The notes beneath the pieces were generated by a model. That model was not told the DNA's origin, made no database searches, and saw nothing but the letters and a program-made list of their open reading frames with translations. The translations under genes and the position numbers were made by a program. From the NCBI GenBank assembly GCA_002281735.1, contig NCGK01000001.1:1-64000 (forward strand): 64,000 bases of DNA, read 5' to 3'. The stretch is from Gammaproteobacteria bacterium 28-57-27 (GTDB lineage Bacteria > Pseudomonadota > Gammaproteobacteria > Halothiobacillales > Halothiobacillaceae). Below, piece by piece: positions 16,841 through 24,851 of this stretch (within the stretch, counting starts at the first letter, position 1; each line of letters starts with the position of its first letter).

Positions 16841-17688
16841 GCAAGTCGAATGCCCAAGTCATTGCGGTGGATGCGCCGATGGAGAACGAGGCCGTGACCA
16901 GCACCGCACCACGCGTCAAAAAGTTCGGGCTGTGGAGCCTGTTGCGCGAGGACGTGGAATGCGTGTTCGCGCGCGATCCGGCGGCGCGCACGCGCATCGA
17001 GGTTTTGCTGACCTATCCGGGCGTGCATGCGGTGATGCTGCATCGTCTGTCGCATGGTATGTGGCGGCGCGGTTGGCGGCTTCCGGCGCGGATGCTCGGT
17101 TCGCTGACCCGTTTTTTCACCAATGTGGATATTCACCCCGGCGCGGCGATCGGTCGCCGCCTGTTTATCGATCATGGTGCGGGCGTGGTGATTGGCGAGA
17201 CGGCGGTGCTTGGCAACGATGTGACGTTGTATCACGGCGTGACTCTGGGCGGCACCAGCTGGCGCAAGGGGCGGCGTCACCCGCAGCTCGGCGACGGCGT
17301 GTTGGTTGGTGCGGGCGCCAAGGTGCTGGGGCCGATCATGCTCGGCACACGGGTGCGCGTCGGCGCCAATTCGGTGGTGGTCAAGGATGTACCCGCCGAC
17401 CGCACCGTGATCGGCATTCCGGGGCGCATTGTGCGCACTGAACGCGAGAGCACCTCGCCGGATGGTATCAACCTTGACCATCATCTGATTCCCGACCCAG
17501 TGGGCAAGGCGCTGTCCTGTCTGCTCGACCGGGTCAAAGTGCTGGAGTCACGCTTGCAGGCGGCCGGGCTTGAGCCGTTCGAGGTGCCCTGCGGGGTGTG
17601 TGATGGTCAGGGCGAATGCGCGGCGGACAGCATGGAGTCGCCTGTCTCTGCTCCCGTTCAGTCTAAATCTCGCAAGGAGGCTGCGTAA
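16837..17688 (+). CDS. cysE: Serine O-acetyltransferase, nif-linked, with Cys-rich tail
   Basis: CysE (283 aa) makes O-acetylserine for the cysteine that NifS consumes; a nif-linked cysE1 follows nifV in Azotobacter too. The left-handed beta-helix hexapeptide repeats run from about residue 95 to 200, with the active-site region [15 protein letters not shown] and [11 protein letters not shown]. About 30 extra N-terminal residues precede the core. The C-terminal 80 residues include a coiled segment and [10 protein letters not shown], three cysteines not needed for the reaction. Coupled to nifV by ATGA and to the next gene by TAATG. Confidence 0.93.
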   Translation: MSKSNAQVIAVDAPMENEAVTSTAPRVKKFGLWSLLREDVECVFARDPAARTRIEVLLTYPGVHAVMLHRLSHGMWRRGWRLPARMLGSLTRFFTNVDIHPGAAIGRRLFIDHGAGVVIGETAVLGNDVTLYHGVTLGGTSWRKGRRHPQLGDGVLVGAGAKVLGPIMLGTRVRVGANSVVVKDVPADRTVIGIPGRIVRTERESTSPDGINLDHHLIPDPVGKALSCLLDRVKVLESRLQAAGLEPFEVPCGVCDGQGECAADSMESPVSAPVQSKSRKEAA

Positions 17689-18185
17689 TGGATCTGCTCG
17701 ATTTCGATGCTCAACCACTGTACTACGACGACCCGCTGCCGTTGGAGGTTTGGGCCTTGCTCGATGCTGCGGCGAACGCCTATGCCGAAGGTGCGTCGGA
17801 TGAGCCGTTGGCGCGTGCCGAGGCGCTGGCACCGGAGTCTTTGGCGGTGCTGGTGGCGTTGTATCGCAATCATTTTTATCGTCACCGTCTGGAAGAGGCG
17901 CGTGCCATTGCGGTACGTGCTCTGACGGTCAGTGCAGAGCGGCTCGGTTGGCCTGCCGACTGGCGCGAGCTGACTCCGGAGCAGGCGGCAGAACAGCGCG
18001 CAGGCACGGGGATGACGGTGCTGCGTTTTCATTTGATGACGCTCAAGGCGCTGGGCTATCTCGATTTGCGTCTGGGGCGCGTGATGCAAGGCTGTGCCGC
18101 GCTGGAGCACCTGACCCGGCTGGATCCGCTGGATCGTCTGGGCGCGGGCGCTTTGCTGGATGCTGCGCGTTTAGCGCTGCGCTGA
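17688..18185 (+). CDS. Nif-associated helical-repeat protein of unknown function
   Basis: A 165-aa protein made almost wholly of Ala/Leu-rich helices, reminiscent of tetratricopeptide repeats (for example LAVLVALYRNHFYRHRLEEARAIAVRAL). No catalytic motif or export signal is seen. It begins at the TAATG overlap with cysE and precedes nifW. Proteins like this occur at the same place in other proteobacterial nif clusters, and a scaffolding role in nitrogenase maturation is possible. That role is inference from position and fold. Confidence 0.75.
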   Translation: MDLLDFDAQPLYYDDPLPLEVWALLDAAANAYAEGASDEPLARAEALAPESLAVLVALYRNHFYRHRLEEARAIAVRALTVSAERLGWPADWRELTPEQAAEQRAGTGMTVLRFHLMTLKALGYLDLRLGRVMQGCAALEHLTRLDPLDRLGAGALLDAARLALR

Positions 18186-18268
18186 TTGACTGACCCTGTT
18201 TTTGCCCTTTATTGGGATCCACCGGCGCATGTGTCCGGATTTTGTTAAACCTTGTGGAGGAACTGGCC

Positions 18269-18583
18269 ATGACTGAGAGCGAACTTGATGACCTGCTGGA
18301 AGATTTGTCTTCCGCAGAAGAATTCCTGGTTTTTTTCGATATTGATTACGACGAGCGCGTGGTGCATGTGAATCGCCTGCATATCTTGCAGCGCTTCCAC
18401 AACTACCTGGAGCAGGGGCTCGCAGCGATGCCGGAAGGTGGCGAGGCGCGTTTCATGGCGCATCGCGAGCTATTGCTGCGTGCCTATCAGGACTTCGTCG
18501 ATTCCGATGCGTTGACTGAAAAAGTGTTCAAAGTGTTCCACATGCACGAGCCGCAAACCACGTTTGTGCCGTTCAGTCTCTGA
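18269..18583 (+). CDS. nifW: Nitrogenase-stabilising protein NifW
   Basis: NifW (104 aa) helps mature and protect the MoFe protein and interacts with NifZ in other diazotrophs. The family pattern LEDLSSAEEFLVFF, the VNRLHILQRFHNYL helix and the C-terminal FVPFSL are present. The ATG at 18269 has GGAGG at 18256-18260; an upstream GTG-type start is less likely. Length is normal. nifZ follows after 10 bases. Confidence 0.95.
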   Translation: MTESELDDLLEDLSSAEEFLVFFDIDYDERVVHVNRLHILQRFHNYLEQGLAAMPEGGEARFMAHRELLLRAYQDFVDSDALTEKVFKVFHMHEPQTTFVPFSL

Positions 18584-18593
18584 GTATCTTGCC

Positions 18594-19079
18594 ATGCGCT
18601 CACGTTTCGACTTTGGCGACGAGGTGCGGGTAATCCGCAATGTGCGTAACGACGGCACCTATCCCAATATGGAGGTGGGCGAGTTGTTGGTGCGCCGGGG
18701 CAGCGTCGGTCATGTGCTGGATATCGGTTCCTTTTTGCAGGATCAGATTATCTACACCGTGCACTTTCTCGATCAGGGGCGCAAGGTCGGTTGCCGTGAG
18801 GAAGAGCTGATCGGCATGGATGAGCCGTGGAGCCCAAGTCGTTTTGAGGCGCGCGAGAAGGTGCGCACGCGGCTGAGTCTGGCGGTGGATGGCGAGGTGC
18901 GTGTGCCTGCCGGCACGGTGGGCGAAGTGTTGCGGGTGATTCGCGATCAGGCGGGCGAGGGCAGGGTGATCTATCACATGATCTTCCCCGGGCAGGTGTT
19001 GCAGGTGCCCGAAGCCTTGCTGGAGCCTCTGGAGGAGGCTGCGCCTGCCGCCGACAAAGAAGAGGAGGCACAGTCATGA
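18594..19079 (+). CDS. nifZ: Nitrogenase maturation protein NifZ
   Basis: NifZ (161 aa) acts in P-cluster formation on the second half of the MoFe protein. Two NifZ modules are visible: one near residues 1-75 (FGDEVRVIRNVRNDGTYP, then the GSVGHVLDIGSF strand), one near 90-140 (VPAGTVGEVLRVIRD). The acidic C-terminus resembles other NifZ. The ATG at 18594 gives the usual MRSRFDFGDEV start. It overlaps nifM by ATGA. Confidence 0.95.
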   Translation: MRSRFDFGDEVRVIRNVRNDGTYPNMEVGELLVRRGSVGHVLDIGSFLQDQIIYTVHFLDQGRKVGCREEELIGMDEPWSPSRFEAREKVRTRLSLAVDGEVRVPAGTVGEVLRVIRDQAGEGRVIYHMIFPGQVLQVPEALLEPLEEAAPAADKEEEAQS

Positions 19080-19948
19080 GCCTGTCCTACTGCGAATTCC
19101 AGGTGGCGCAACAGCTTTTTGGCAGCACGCCCGATGCACTGGACGAGGCTCAGCGCCGCCGGGTGAGTGACGTGACGCAGCGTCGGCTGGAGATTGAGCG
19201 CTTGGTGTTGGCCAGCGAGGAGGGGCGCGCGGTGTGCGTGCCGGAGGCCACGCTGCAGCAGGCGTTGCAAGAATTGCGCGGGCGCTATGAGGATGAGGCG
19301 TCTTTCAAGGCGGCGCTGGAGCAGATCGGCCTGGATGATGAAAGCCTGTTGCTCGGTCTGCGTCGGCAACTGGCGGTGGACGCCGTGCTGGATCGGATTA
19401 GCGCTGAGGGTGAGGCGGTCAGCGAGCTGGATGTCGAGCTGTTTTATCGCCTGAACAGTGAGCGTTTCGTCAATCCGGAGCGGCGGCGTGCGCGCCACAT
19501 CCTGATTACGATTAATGAGGATTTTGCCGAAAACCGGCGCGAGCTGGCCTTGCAGCGCATCCAACAGGCAGCGGGCGAGTTGAGCACACGCAGTTTTGAA
19601 GACGTCGCGCAGCGCTATTCGGAATGCCCGACTGCGGTGAACGGCGGAATGCTGGGCGAACTGCGGCGCGGACAGCTCTACCCTGAGCTGGAGGAGGCTT
19701 TGTTTGCACTTTGGGTGGGCGAAACCTCGGGCGTGGTCGAGTCAGAGCTGGGTTTTCACCTGGTGCGCTGCGACGCGGTGTTTTCCGAGCAGCGCGAAAG
19801 TTTGGAACAGGCCGCACCACGTATCCGCGAGCATCTGCACGATAAGCAGGCGCAACAAAGGCAGCGCGCCTGGCTGGCACAGCTTGCGGCGCAGTCGGCG
19901 TCGCCGAGTCAGAGCGTTCAAAAGGAGACAAGCCATGCCACGCAATAA
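19076..19948 (+). CDS. nifM: Parvulin-type prolyl isomerase NifM
   Basis: NifM (290 aa) is the peptidyl-prolyl isomerase that activates the Fe protein NifH. The N-terminal 140 residues are helical. The parvulin domain covers about residues 140-255, with RARHILITINEDF, SECPTAVNGGMLGELRRGQLYPELEEA and GFHLVRCDAV. No signal peptide, so it works in the cytoplasm. The C-terminal tail overlaps a 33-codon reading frame that has its own ribosome-binding site. Confidence 0.95.
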   Translation: MSLSYCEFQVAQQLFGSTPDALDEAQRRRVSDVTQRRLEIERLVLASEEGRAVCVPEATLQQALQELRGRYEDEASFKAALEQIGLDDESLLLGLRRQLAVDAVLDRISAEGEAVSELDVELFYRLNSERFVNPERRRARHILITINEDFAENRRELALQRIQQAAGELSTRSFEDVAQRYSECPTAVNGGMLGELRRGQLYPELEEALFALWVGETSGVVESELGFHLVRCDAVFSEQRESLEQAAPRIREHLHDKQAQQRQRAWLAQLAAQSASPSQSVQKETSHATQ

Positions 19949-20036
19949 TGCTGAGTGCCTGTATTGTCTGTCGGAGGCGATAGGGATACATCCCGTCCTG
20001 ATCGAAAATCTGATCGGTTTGTGTGCGACTCGATGA
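19935..20036 (+). CDS. Possible 33-aa nif microprotein with a CxxC motif
   Basis: The frame encodes MPRNNAECLYCLSEAIGIHP and 13 further residues, ending in LIGLCATR. Support: AGGAG at 19922-19926 lies 8 bases before the ATG, and the stop overlaps the ATG of the Fe-S oxidoreductase by ATGA, the same coupling used through the operon. It overlaps the nifM end by 14 bases. CLYC plus a third Cys suggests metal or Fe-S binding or a redox role. It may instead serve only to couple translation. Too short to assign by family. Confidence 0.5.
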   Translation: MPRNNAECLYCLSEAIGIHPVLIENLIGLCATR

Positions 20037-21478
20037 ACACAGTCAGCCGTCCATCCGCAGCCGAATTGCCGCCTGAAATGCACTCGGCGCTTGACTGGTC
20101 GGCTTATTCACAGGTCGGGCTGGGCGATGCCTACGCGGGCATTCCGAAAAGCGGCGGCGATTTTGCGCGCGCGGTGGCCTTGTGCATGGGCAACCGCGCC
20201 TGCCAGCGCAAGGAGCGCGGGGTGATGTGCCCCAGTTTTCGTGTCACCGACGACCCGGAGCATTCGACCCATGCGCGCATTTTGGCGCTGAAAGCGGCGC
20301 TGAATGGCGAGTTGGGCGACGATCCATTCAACGACCCGCGCTTGGTGCAGGCGCTGGATTTGTGCGTGTCCTGCAAGGGGTGCAAGCGCGAGTGCCCGAA
20401 CGGGGTGGATATGTCGGCGCTGAAAATCGAAGCGCAGGCGCAGCGCAATGCGCGCCACGGCGTGCCGCTGCGCGAGCGCCTGATTGCGACCCTGCCGCGC
20501 CTGTTGCATGGCCTGCCGGGCTTGGGAATGGCGTTGCGTCTGCGCAATCGTATGCCCTGGATGCGCAGCCTGGGCGAGCGCCTGTTCGGCATTGCCGCCG
20601 CACGCGAACTGCCGCAACCTGCCGCGCACGCCTTTAGCGATGCCTTGGCCGTGAGTGAGGTACAGGATGGGCGCGAGGTGGTGTTGCTGCTCGATACCTG
20701 GACACGTTATTTCGAACCCGAGGTGGCCGAAGATGCCTTGGTAGTGCTGCGCGCCGCCGGATACCGGGTGATCGTGGCGCAGGCAGGCGAGGCCGATCAT
20801 GACCCCGCACGTCCGCTGTGTTGTGGCCGCACCTGGCTGGCCGCAGGTATGACCGCGCAGGCACAGGCCGAGGCGGCGCGTCTGCTGACGGCCTTGATGC
20901 CGCATGTCGAAGCCGGGCGGCCGATTATCGGGCTGGAGCCTTCCTGCCTGTTGAGCCTGAAGGATGAATACCGCCAGCTCGGTCTGGACAAGGTGCAGGT
21001 CGAGCGCCTGGCCAAACAGGCGCAGCTGATTGAGGATTTTCTGGCCGCCGAGCACGCCGCCAAACGGTTGAAACTTGAGCTACGCGCCATGCCCGATGCG
21101 CATGTGCTGGTGCATGGTCACTGCCATCAAAAGGCCTTTGGCGGCATGAAGGCGGTGCGCAAGCTGCTTGGGCTGGTGCCGCAACTGCGCGTCGAACTCG
21201 TGGAGGCAAGTTGCTGCGGCATGGCGGGCAGTTTTGGCTACGAGGCCGAGCATCATGAGATTTCCATGCGCATGGCCGAAGATGCCCTGCTACCCGCCGT
21301 GCGCGCCGCCCCCGAGGCGATGGTGCTGGCCGACGGTTATTCCTGCCGTCAACAGATCAAGGCTGGCGCGGGGCGCGAGGCACGGCATGTCGTCAGCCTG
21401 CTGCGCGAGGCTCTGGCGGCACCGCAAGCAGCATCTGAATCCGCACCCCCCACGACCGAATCCCTCTCAACAAGCTGA
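20033..21478 (+). CDS. Fe-S oxidoreductase with CCG domains, nif-linked
   Basis: A 481-aa soluble protein resembling the GlpC/GlcF/HdrD-type iron-sulfur half of FAD-linked dehydrogenases, without an FAD domain. One Cys set is Cys51, Cys57 and Cys66 (CMGNRACQRKERGVMCP) and the second is Cys111-114-117-121 (CVSCKGCKRECP). Two CCG-type regions follow, with CCGRTWLAAG and CCGMAGSFGYE, plus GHCHQKA. It should move electrons between Fe-S centres and a partner. The ATG at 20033 is chosen from the ATGA overlap. Its partner may be the [2Fe-2S] ferredoxin encoded next. Confidence 0.85.
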   Translation: MNTVSRPSAAELPPEMHSALDWSAYSQVGLGDAYAGIPKSGGDFARAVALCMGNRACQRKERGVMCPSFRVTDDPEHSTHARILALKAALNGELGDDPFNDPRLVQALDLCVSCKGCKRECPNGVDMSALKIEAQAQRNARHGVPLRERLIATLPRLLHGLPGLGMALRLRNRMPWMRSLGERLFGIAAARELPQPAAHAFSDALAVSEVQDGREVVLLLDTWTRYFEPEVAEDALVVLRAAGYRVIVAQAGEADHDPARPLCCGRTWLAAGMTAQAQAEAARLLTALMPHVEAGRPIIGLEPSCLLSLKDEYRQLGLDKVQVERLAKQAQLIEDFLAAEHAAKRLKLELRAMPDAHVLVHGHCHQKAFGGMKAVRKLLGLVPQLRVELVEASCCGMAGSFGYEAEHHEISMRMAEDALLPAVRAAPEAMVLADGYSCRQQIKAGAGREARHVVSLLREALAAPQAASESAPPTTESLSTS

Positions 21479-21502
21479 AAGCCCATCCCAAGGAGATATC
21501 CC

Positions 21503-21826
21503 ATGCCCAGACCGAAAAAACACGTCCTTGTCTGCGTTCAGGCACGCCCGCCGGGTCATCCGCGCGGCTCCTGCCAGGAAAATGGCAGCATGAATGTTTT
21601 CAACGCCTTCTCCACGGCGTTTCAAGTGCGTAATTTGTGGGCATCGTTCGCGCTGACCAATACCGGCTGTCTTGGTCCCTGCCACGATGGCCCGAGCGTG
21701 CTGGTTTATCCCGATGATGTCATGTACCTGGGCGTACAGGCTGAAGATGTGCAGGCGATTATCGACGAGCATTTGCTCAATGACCGCCCGGTTGAACGCC
21801 TGATGGCGCCGAAGGAGGTCTGGTGA
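21503..21826 (+). CDS. Thioredoxin-like [2Fe-2S] ferredoxin (Shethna/Clostridium type)
   Basis: A 107-aa ferredoxin with the thioredoxin-like fold. Cys11, Cys24, Cys56 and Cys60 are at the same positions as the cluster ligands of the Clostridium pasteurianum [2Fe-2S] ferredoxin, which interacts with nitrogenase. Motif TGCLGPCHDGPSVLVYP is typical. It has a clear ribosome-binding site (AAGGAGA) and sits between the Fe-S oxidoreductase and a NifZ-like gene, so it probably exchanges electrons with the oxidoreductase. Confidence 0.93.
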   Translation: MPRPKKHVLVCVQARPPGHPRGSCQENGSMNVFNAFSTAFQVRNLWASFALTNTGCLGPCHDGPSVLVYPDDVMYLGVQAEDVQAIIDEHLLNDRPVERLMAPKEVW

Positions 21827-22104
21827 TGCAAGCCGATTACGATATAGGCGACATCGTCTTCGCGCGCGAAGACCTTTTCAACGAAGAAGAAGCCGAGATT
21901 CCTGGACTGGCACCGAATGCGCTGCTCGCCCCCGCCGGGCGACGTGGCGTGGTGGTGAGTTTCGGTCACGCCGAGGCCGACCCGCGCCAGTCGATTTATC
22001 TGGTGCGCTTCGAGCAAAATGACGGTGCCATGGGGCCGCCGATTGGCTGCCTGCCGGACGAGCTGACCCAGGATGAAGCGCTGGCGGCTACTTTGAGCGC
22101 GTGA
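21826..22104 (+). CDS. Small NifZ-like protein
   Basis: A 92-aa protein. YDIGDIVFAREDLFNEE and GRRGVVVSFGHAEADPRQSIYLVRFE resemble a single NifZ module (short beta barrel), while real NifZ with two modules is encoded at 18594. The ATG at 21826 overlaps the ferredoxin stop by one base and has GGAGG upstream; a GTG three bases earlier is possible. The function is unknown. It is the last nif-related gene recognisable in the window and a MITE follows. Confidence 0.7.
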   Translation: MQADYDIGDIVFAREDLFNEEEAEIPGLAPNALLAPAGRRGVVVSFGHAEADPRQSIYLVRFEQNDGAMGPPIGCLPDELTQDEALAATLSA

Positions 22105-22134
22105 ATAGGGCGCTGCGTGCGTGTTCATTTTTGT

Positions 22135-22235
22135 AGGACTTACGCAAAACCGCCCCAGCGGCGTTCAAGCGCCTCGCCGTACTCGGTGTACTGTCTTCGG
22201 CGCTTTGCCTTGCTGGAACACTTTTGCGTAAGACT
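22135..22235. repeat. MITE-like element, short copy 1
   Basis: It begins with AGGACTTACGCAAAA and ends near TTTTGCGTAAG. The interior is virtually identical to that of the element at 42505-42606. The right end is slightly degenerate and abuts the ribosome-binding site of the DUF167 gene, so the insertion may have changed that gene's expression. Confidence 0.85.
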
Positions 22236-22246
22236 GGAGACCGGCT

Positions 22247-22594
22247 TTGGAAGCAGCTAGAAGCGCAATAAATTCATTTTGTGCCTGGGATGGCGATACC
22301 TTGGTGCTGAACATCCTGGGTACGCCTGCGGCCAAGCGCGATGCGATTGGCAAGCCGAAAGGGCATCAGCTCAAGGTGAGCGTGACCGCAGCACCGGAAG
22401 CTGGCAAAGCAACCGATCATATGGTGCGTTTTCTGGCCAGGGAGTTCGGCGTCAAGGTCAAGGACATCGAGGTGGTGTTCGGGCGTACCTGTATTCACAA
22501 GCAACTGCGCATCAAAGCTCCCAATCATTTGCCGTCGGTGATTGAAAAGGCGTTGGCAGGTGAGCACTCTGCAGCGACCGAGAGTGAGGCATGA
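22247..22594 (+). CDS. DUF167/YggU-family protein
   Basis: A 115-aa protein of the conserved YggU family; function not established. The signature KVSVTAAPEAGKATDHMVRFLA and the GRTCIHKQLRI segment are present. It starts at a TTG with TGGAGA upstream; no ATG is available before the conserved core, possibly because the MITE removed the original 5' end. Many relatives start a few residues before this core. It overlaps the next gene by ATGA. Confidence 0.88.
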   Translation: MEAARSAINSFCAWDGDTLVLNILGTPAAKRDAIGKPKGHQLKVSVTAAPEAGKATDHMVRFLAREFGVKVKDIEVVFGRTCIHKQLRIKAPNHLPSVIEKALAGEHSAATESEA

Positions 22595-23904
22595 ATATGT
22601 CCGCCGACATCCCTCCATCTGAGCGTGAACGTGAGTTAAGACGCTTGCAGGCGATCGCGATAGCGCTGTTGCTGGGGGCGCTGGTCATTCTGTTGCTCAG
22701 TGCGTGGATGGGCGGGCAGGGCGTGTGGGCGTGGACGCTGGCGTTTTCCGAGGCGGCAGTGGTCGGCGCGCTGGCGGACTGGTTCGCGGTGGTGGCGCTG
22801 TTTCGTCATCCTCTGGGTTTGCCTTTTCCGCACACGGCGATTATTCCAGCCAATAAGGCGCGCATTGGCGATCAATTGGCGACGTTTGTGCGCGATCATT
22901 TTCTTGAGCCGAAAATTCTTCTGCAAAAGTTGGCGCTATTCGATCCGGCGGCACGTTTGGGGCAATGGTTGGCCGAGCCTGCGCAGGTGCAGTCTTGGGT
23001 GGCTGCAGTGCGTGCTTGGAGCTTGCAGGCACTGGATTGGCTGGATGATGCGCGCTTGCAGCTGGCGCTCAAGGAGTTGCTGAGTGATGCCTTGCAACGC
23101 TGGAATAGTGCGGAGACAGCGGCGCAGGTGCTGCGTGCGTTGACCAAGGATGGGCGGCATCATGCGGTATTGGATGCGGGCTTGTTGAAGCTGGCGCAGG
23201 TGCTTGATCAAGACGAGGTGAAGGCGCAGGTGTCGGCCAAGTTGGCGCAATATGCGCGCGCCGAGTGGCCGAAGATGATCGGTGTGATTAGCGTGTTCAA
23301 GTCGGTGGACAGCATGGCCGACGAGCTTTCGAGCAAGCTGGCGCAGGCCATCATATTGGACGTGGTGGCGGTGTTGCAGGACGCGGAGCATCCTTTGCGC
23401 AAGCAGTATGAAGTCAAGGTGATGGATTACATTGCGCGCTTGGGGGAGGATCAGGGCATTCAAGCTGCGTTTAATGATGTCAAGACGCAGCTGCTGCAAC
23501 GCCCTGAACTGTCAGACTACAGCCGGGTTTTGGTGCAGGAGATCAAAGCGTGGTTGCGTGCTGATCTGAGCCGTGAAGACTCAGCCTTGGCGCAACATCT
23601 GGCACGGGCCATGGCGGCCTTGGGCGAGAAATTGCGCGATGATGCGAGTCTGCGTGCCGCGATCAATGAGCATGTGCTGGCAGCGGCGGAGAAACTGGTG
23701 GTCGATGTGCGCGAGGGTGTGACCGAGCATATTGCCAAGACGGTGAAGGCTTGGGATGAGGCGCAGTTGGTCAAGACGCTGGAGTTAAGCGTGGGGCGTG
23801 ATTTGCAGTACATCCGTTTTAACGGCACGCTGGTGGGCGGTGTGATTGGCCTAGGGCTGCATGCGCTTTTGACCTATGGCGTGCCGTTATTGCGAGGCGT
23901 GTGA
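22591..23904 (+). CDS. DUF445 inner-membrane protein
   Basis: A 437-aa DUF445 (YjiN-like) protein of unknown function. One hydrophobic segment near residues 23-45 and a second region with the family motif GALADWFAVVALFRHPLGLPFPHTAIIP lie near the N-terminus. A long helical soluble region follows, and a hydrophobic C-terminal anchor (GTLVGGVIGLGLHALLTY) ends it. It is coupled to the DUF167 gene by ATGA. Confidence 0.9.
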   Translation: MNMSADIPPSERERELRRLQAIAIALLLGALVILLLSAWMGGQGVWAWTLAFSEAAVVGALADWFAVVALFRHPLGLPFPHTAIIPANKARIGDQLATFVRDHFLEPKILLQKLALFDPAARLGQWLAEPAQVQSWVAAVRAWSLQALDWLDDARLQLALKELLSDALQRWNSAETAAQVLRALTKDGRHHAVLDAGLLKLAQVLDQDEVKAQVSAKLAQYARAEWPKMIGVISVFKSVDSMADELSSKLAQAIILDVVAVLQDAEHPLRKQYEVKVMDYIARLGEDQGIQAAFNDVKTQLLQRPELSDYSRVLVQEIKAWLRADLSREDSALAQHLARAMAALGEKLRDDASLRAAINEHVLAAAEKLVVDVREGVTEHIAKTVKAWDEAQLVKTLELSVGRDLQYIRFNGTLVGGVIGLGLHALLTYGVPLLRGV

Positions 23905-23907
23905 TAA

Positions 23908-24000
23908 GCCCCTCTCCCGCAAGCGGGAGAGGGCAAAACCAGTAGTGTAGGGTGCGCCATGCGCACCGATGGGCTGAATGGTGCGCACGGCGCACCCTAC
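23908..24000. repeat. Two palindromic repeats between convergent genes
   Basis: First, GCCCCTCTCCCGC and GCGGGAGAGGGC form a hairpin at 23910-23937. Second, the GTAGGGTGCGCC palindrome occupies 23947-24000, the same family as 12629-12687. They lie between the convergent DUF445 and ubiG genes and probably work as terminators. Confidence 0.8.
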
Positions 24001-24035
24001 GACTCGGCGGGCAATCTCGGATAAATCTAGCCGAA

Positions 24036-24737
24036 TCAACAGGTCATCGGCTTGCGTGCCGCCACGAGGTAATTCACCTCCACGCCGGGAGCAAGCTTGA
24101 ATTGCCGATTGAGCGGGTTGTAATGCAGGCCTTGCTGATCGACCCACTCTAGCTCAGCGGCGCGCAGCCATGAGGCCAGCTCGGCCGGACGGATGAATTT
24201 ATTCCAGTCATGCGTGCCACGCGGAATCATGCCGATCAGATATTCCGCACCAACGATGGCGAGGGCAAAGGCCTTGGGTGTGCGGTTGAGAGTGGATAAA
24301 AACAGCCAGCCGCCGGGTTTGAGCAGATTGGCGCAGGCTTGCACGATGCCTGCCGGATCGGGGACGTGTTCGAGCATTTCCATGCAGGTGACCACGTCAA
24401 AGCGCGCAGGCTCGGCAGCGGCCAGATCCTCGACCGGCATCAGGCGATAACTAATATCCAGCCCCTCGGCTTCAGCATGCAGGCGTGCCGTACTCAAGCT
24501 TGCCGCAGCAAGGTCAATGCCGCTTGGGTTTGCGGTTTCGCGCGCCAAGGCTTCGGTTAAAATGCCGCCACCGCAGCCCACATCCAACACCTGCTTGCCA
24601 GCGAGTGCGACGTGGCTGCGAATAAAGTCCATGCGTAACGGATTGATCGCGTGCAACGTCCACAAGGCACCATGCTCGTCCCACCATTCCCCAGCGAGGG
24701 CATCAAATTGGGCAATTTCTTGTGCGTCTTGGTTCAT
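24036..24737 (-). CDS. ubiG: Ubiquinone O-methyltransferase UbiG
   Basis: UbiG (233 aa) carries out both O-methylations of ubiquinone synthesis using S-adenosylmethionine. The SAM motif I is VLDVGCGGGILTEALAR, and PLRMDFIRSHV and FLSTLNRTPKAFALAIVGAEY are UbiG signatures. Length matches the family. It stands alone on the minus strand. It shows that the host makes ubiquinone, in line with a proteobacterium. Confidence 0.96.
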   Translation of the reverse strand: MNQDAQEIAQFDALAGEWWDEHGALWTLHAINPLRMDFIRSHVALAGKQVLDVGCGGGILTEALARETANPSGIDLAAASLSTARLHAEAEGLDISYRLMPVEDLAAAEPARFDVVTCMEMLEHVPDPAGIVQACANLLKPGGWLFLSTLNRTPKAFALAIVGAEYLIGMIPRGTHDWNKFIRPAELASWLRAAELEWVDQQGLHYNPLNRQFKLAPGVEVNYLVAARKPMTC

Positions 24738-24811
24738 GTGTTCGCTCGTGGCTAATGGTTACTTCTTCAGCATAGCAAACCCAATCAACACTTGGGCAGA
24801 TCAAGCCGCCC

Positions 24812-24842
24812 AAGCTTCGACAGGCTCAGCCCGAACGGTGGT
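24812..24842. repeat. REP-like intergenic sequence
   Basis: The segment around AGCTTCGACAGGCTCAGCCC followed by GAACGG is a widespread proteobacterial intergenic repeat. Only one copy is in the window. The rest of the gap between pqiC and ubiG shows nothing further. Confidence 0.6.
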
Positions 24843-24851
24843 ATTCAAACT

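Noticed and set aside
22165-22353. A minus-strand frame through the MITE and DUF167 start
   Set aside because: It consists of MITE sequence and antisense of DUF167.
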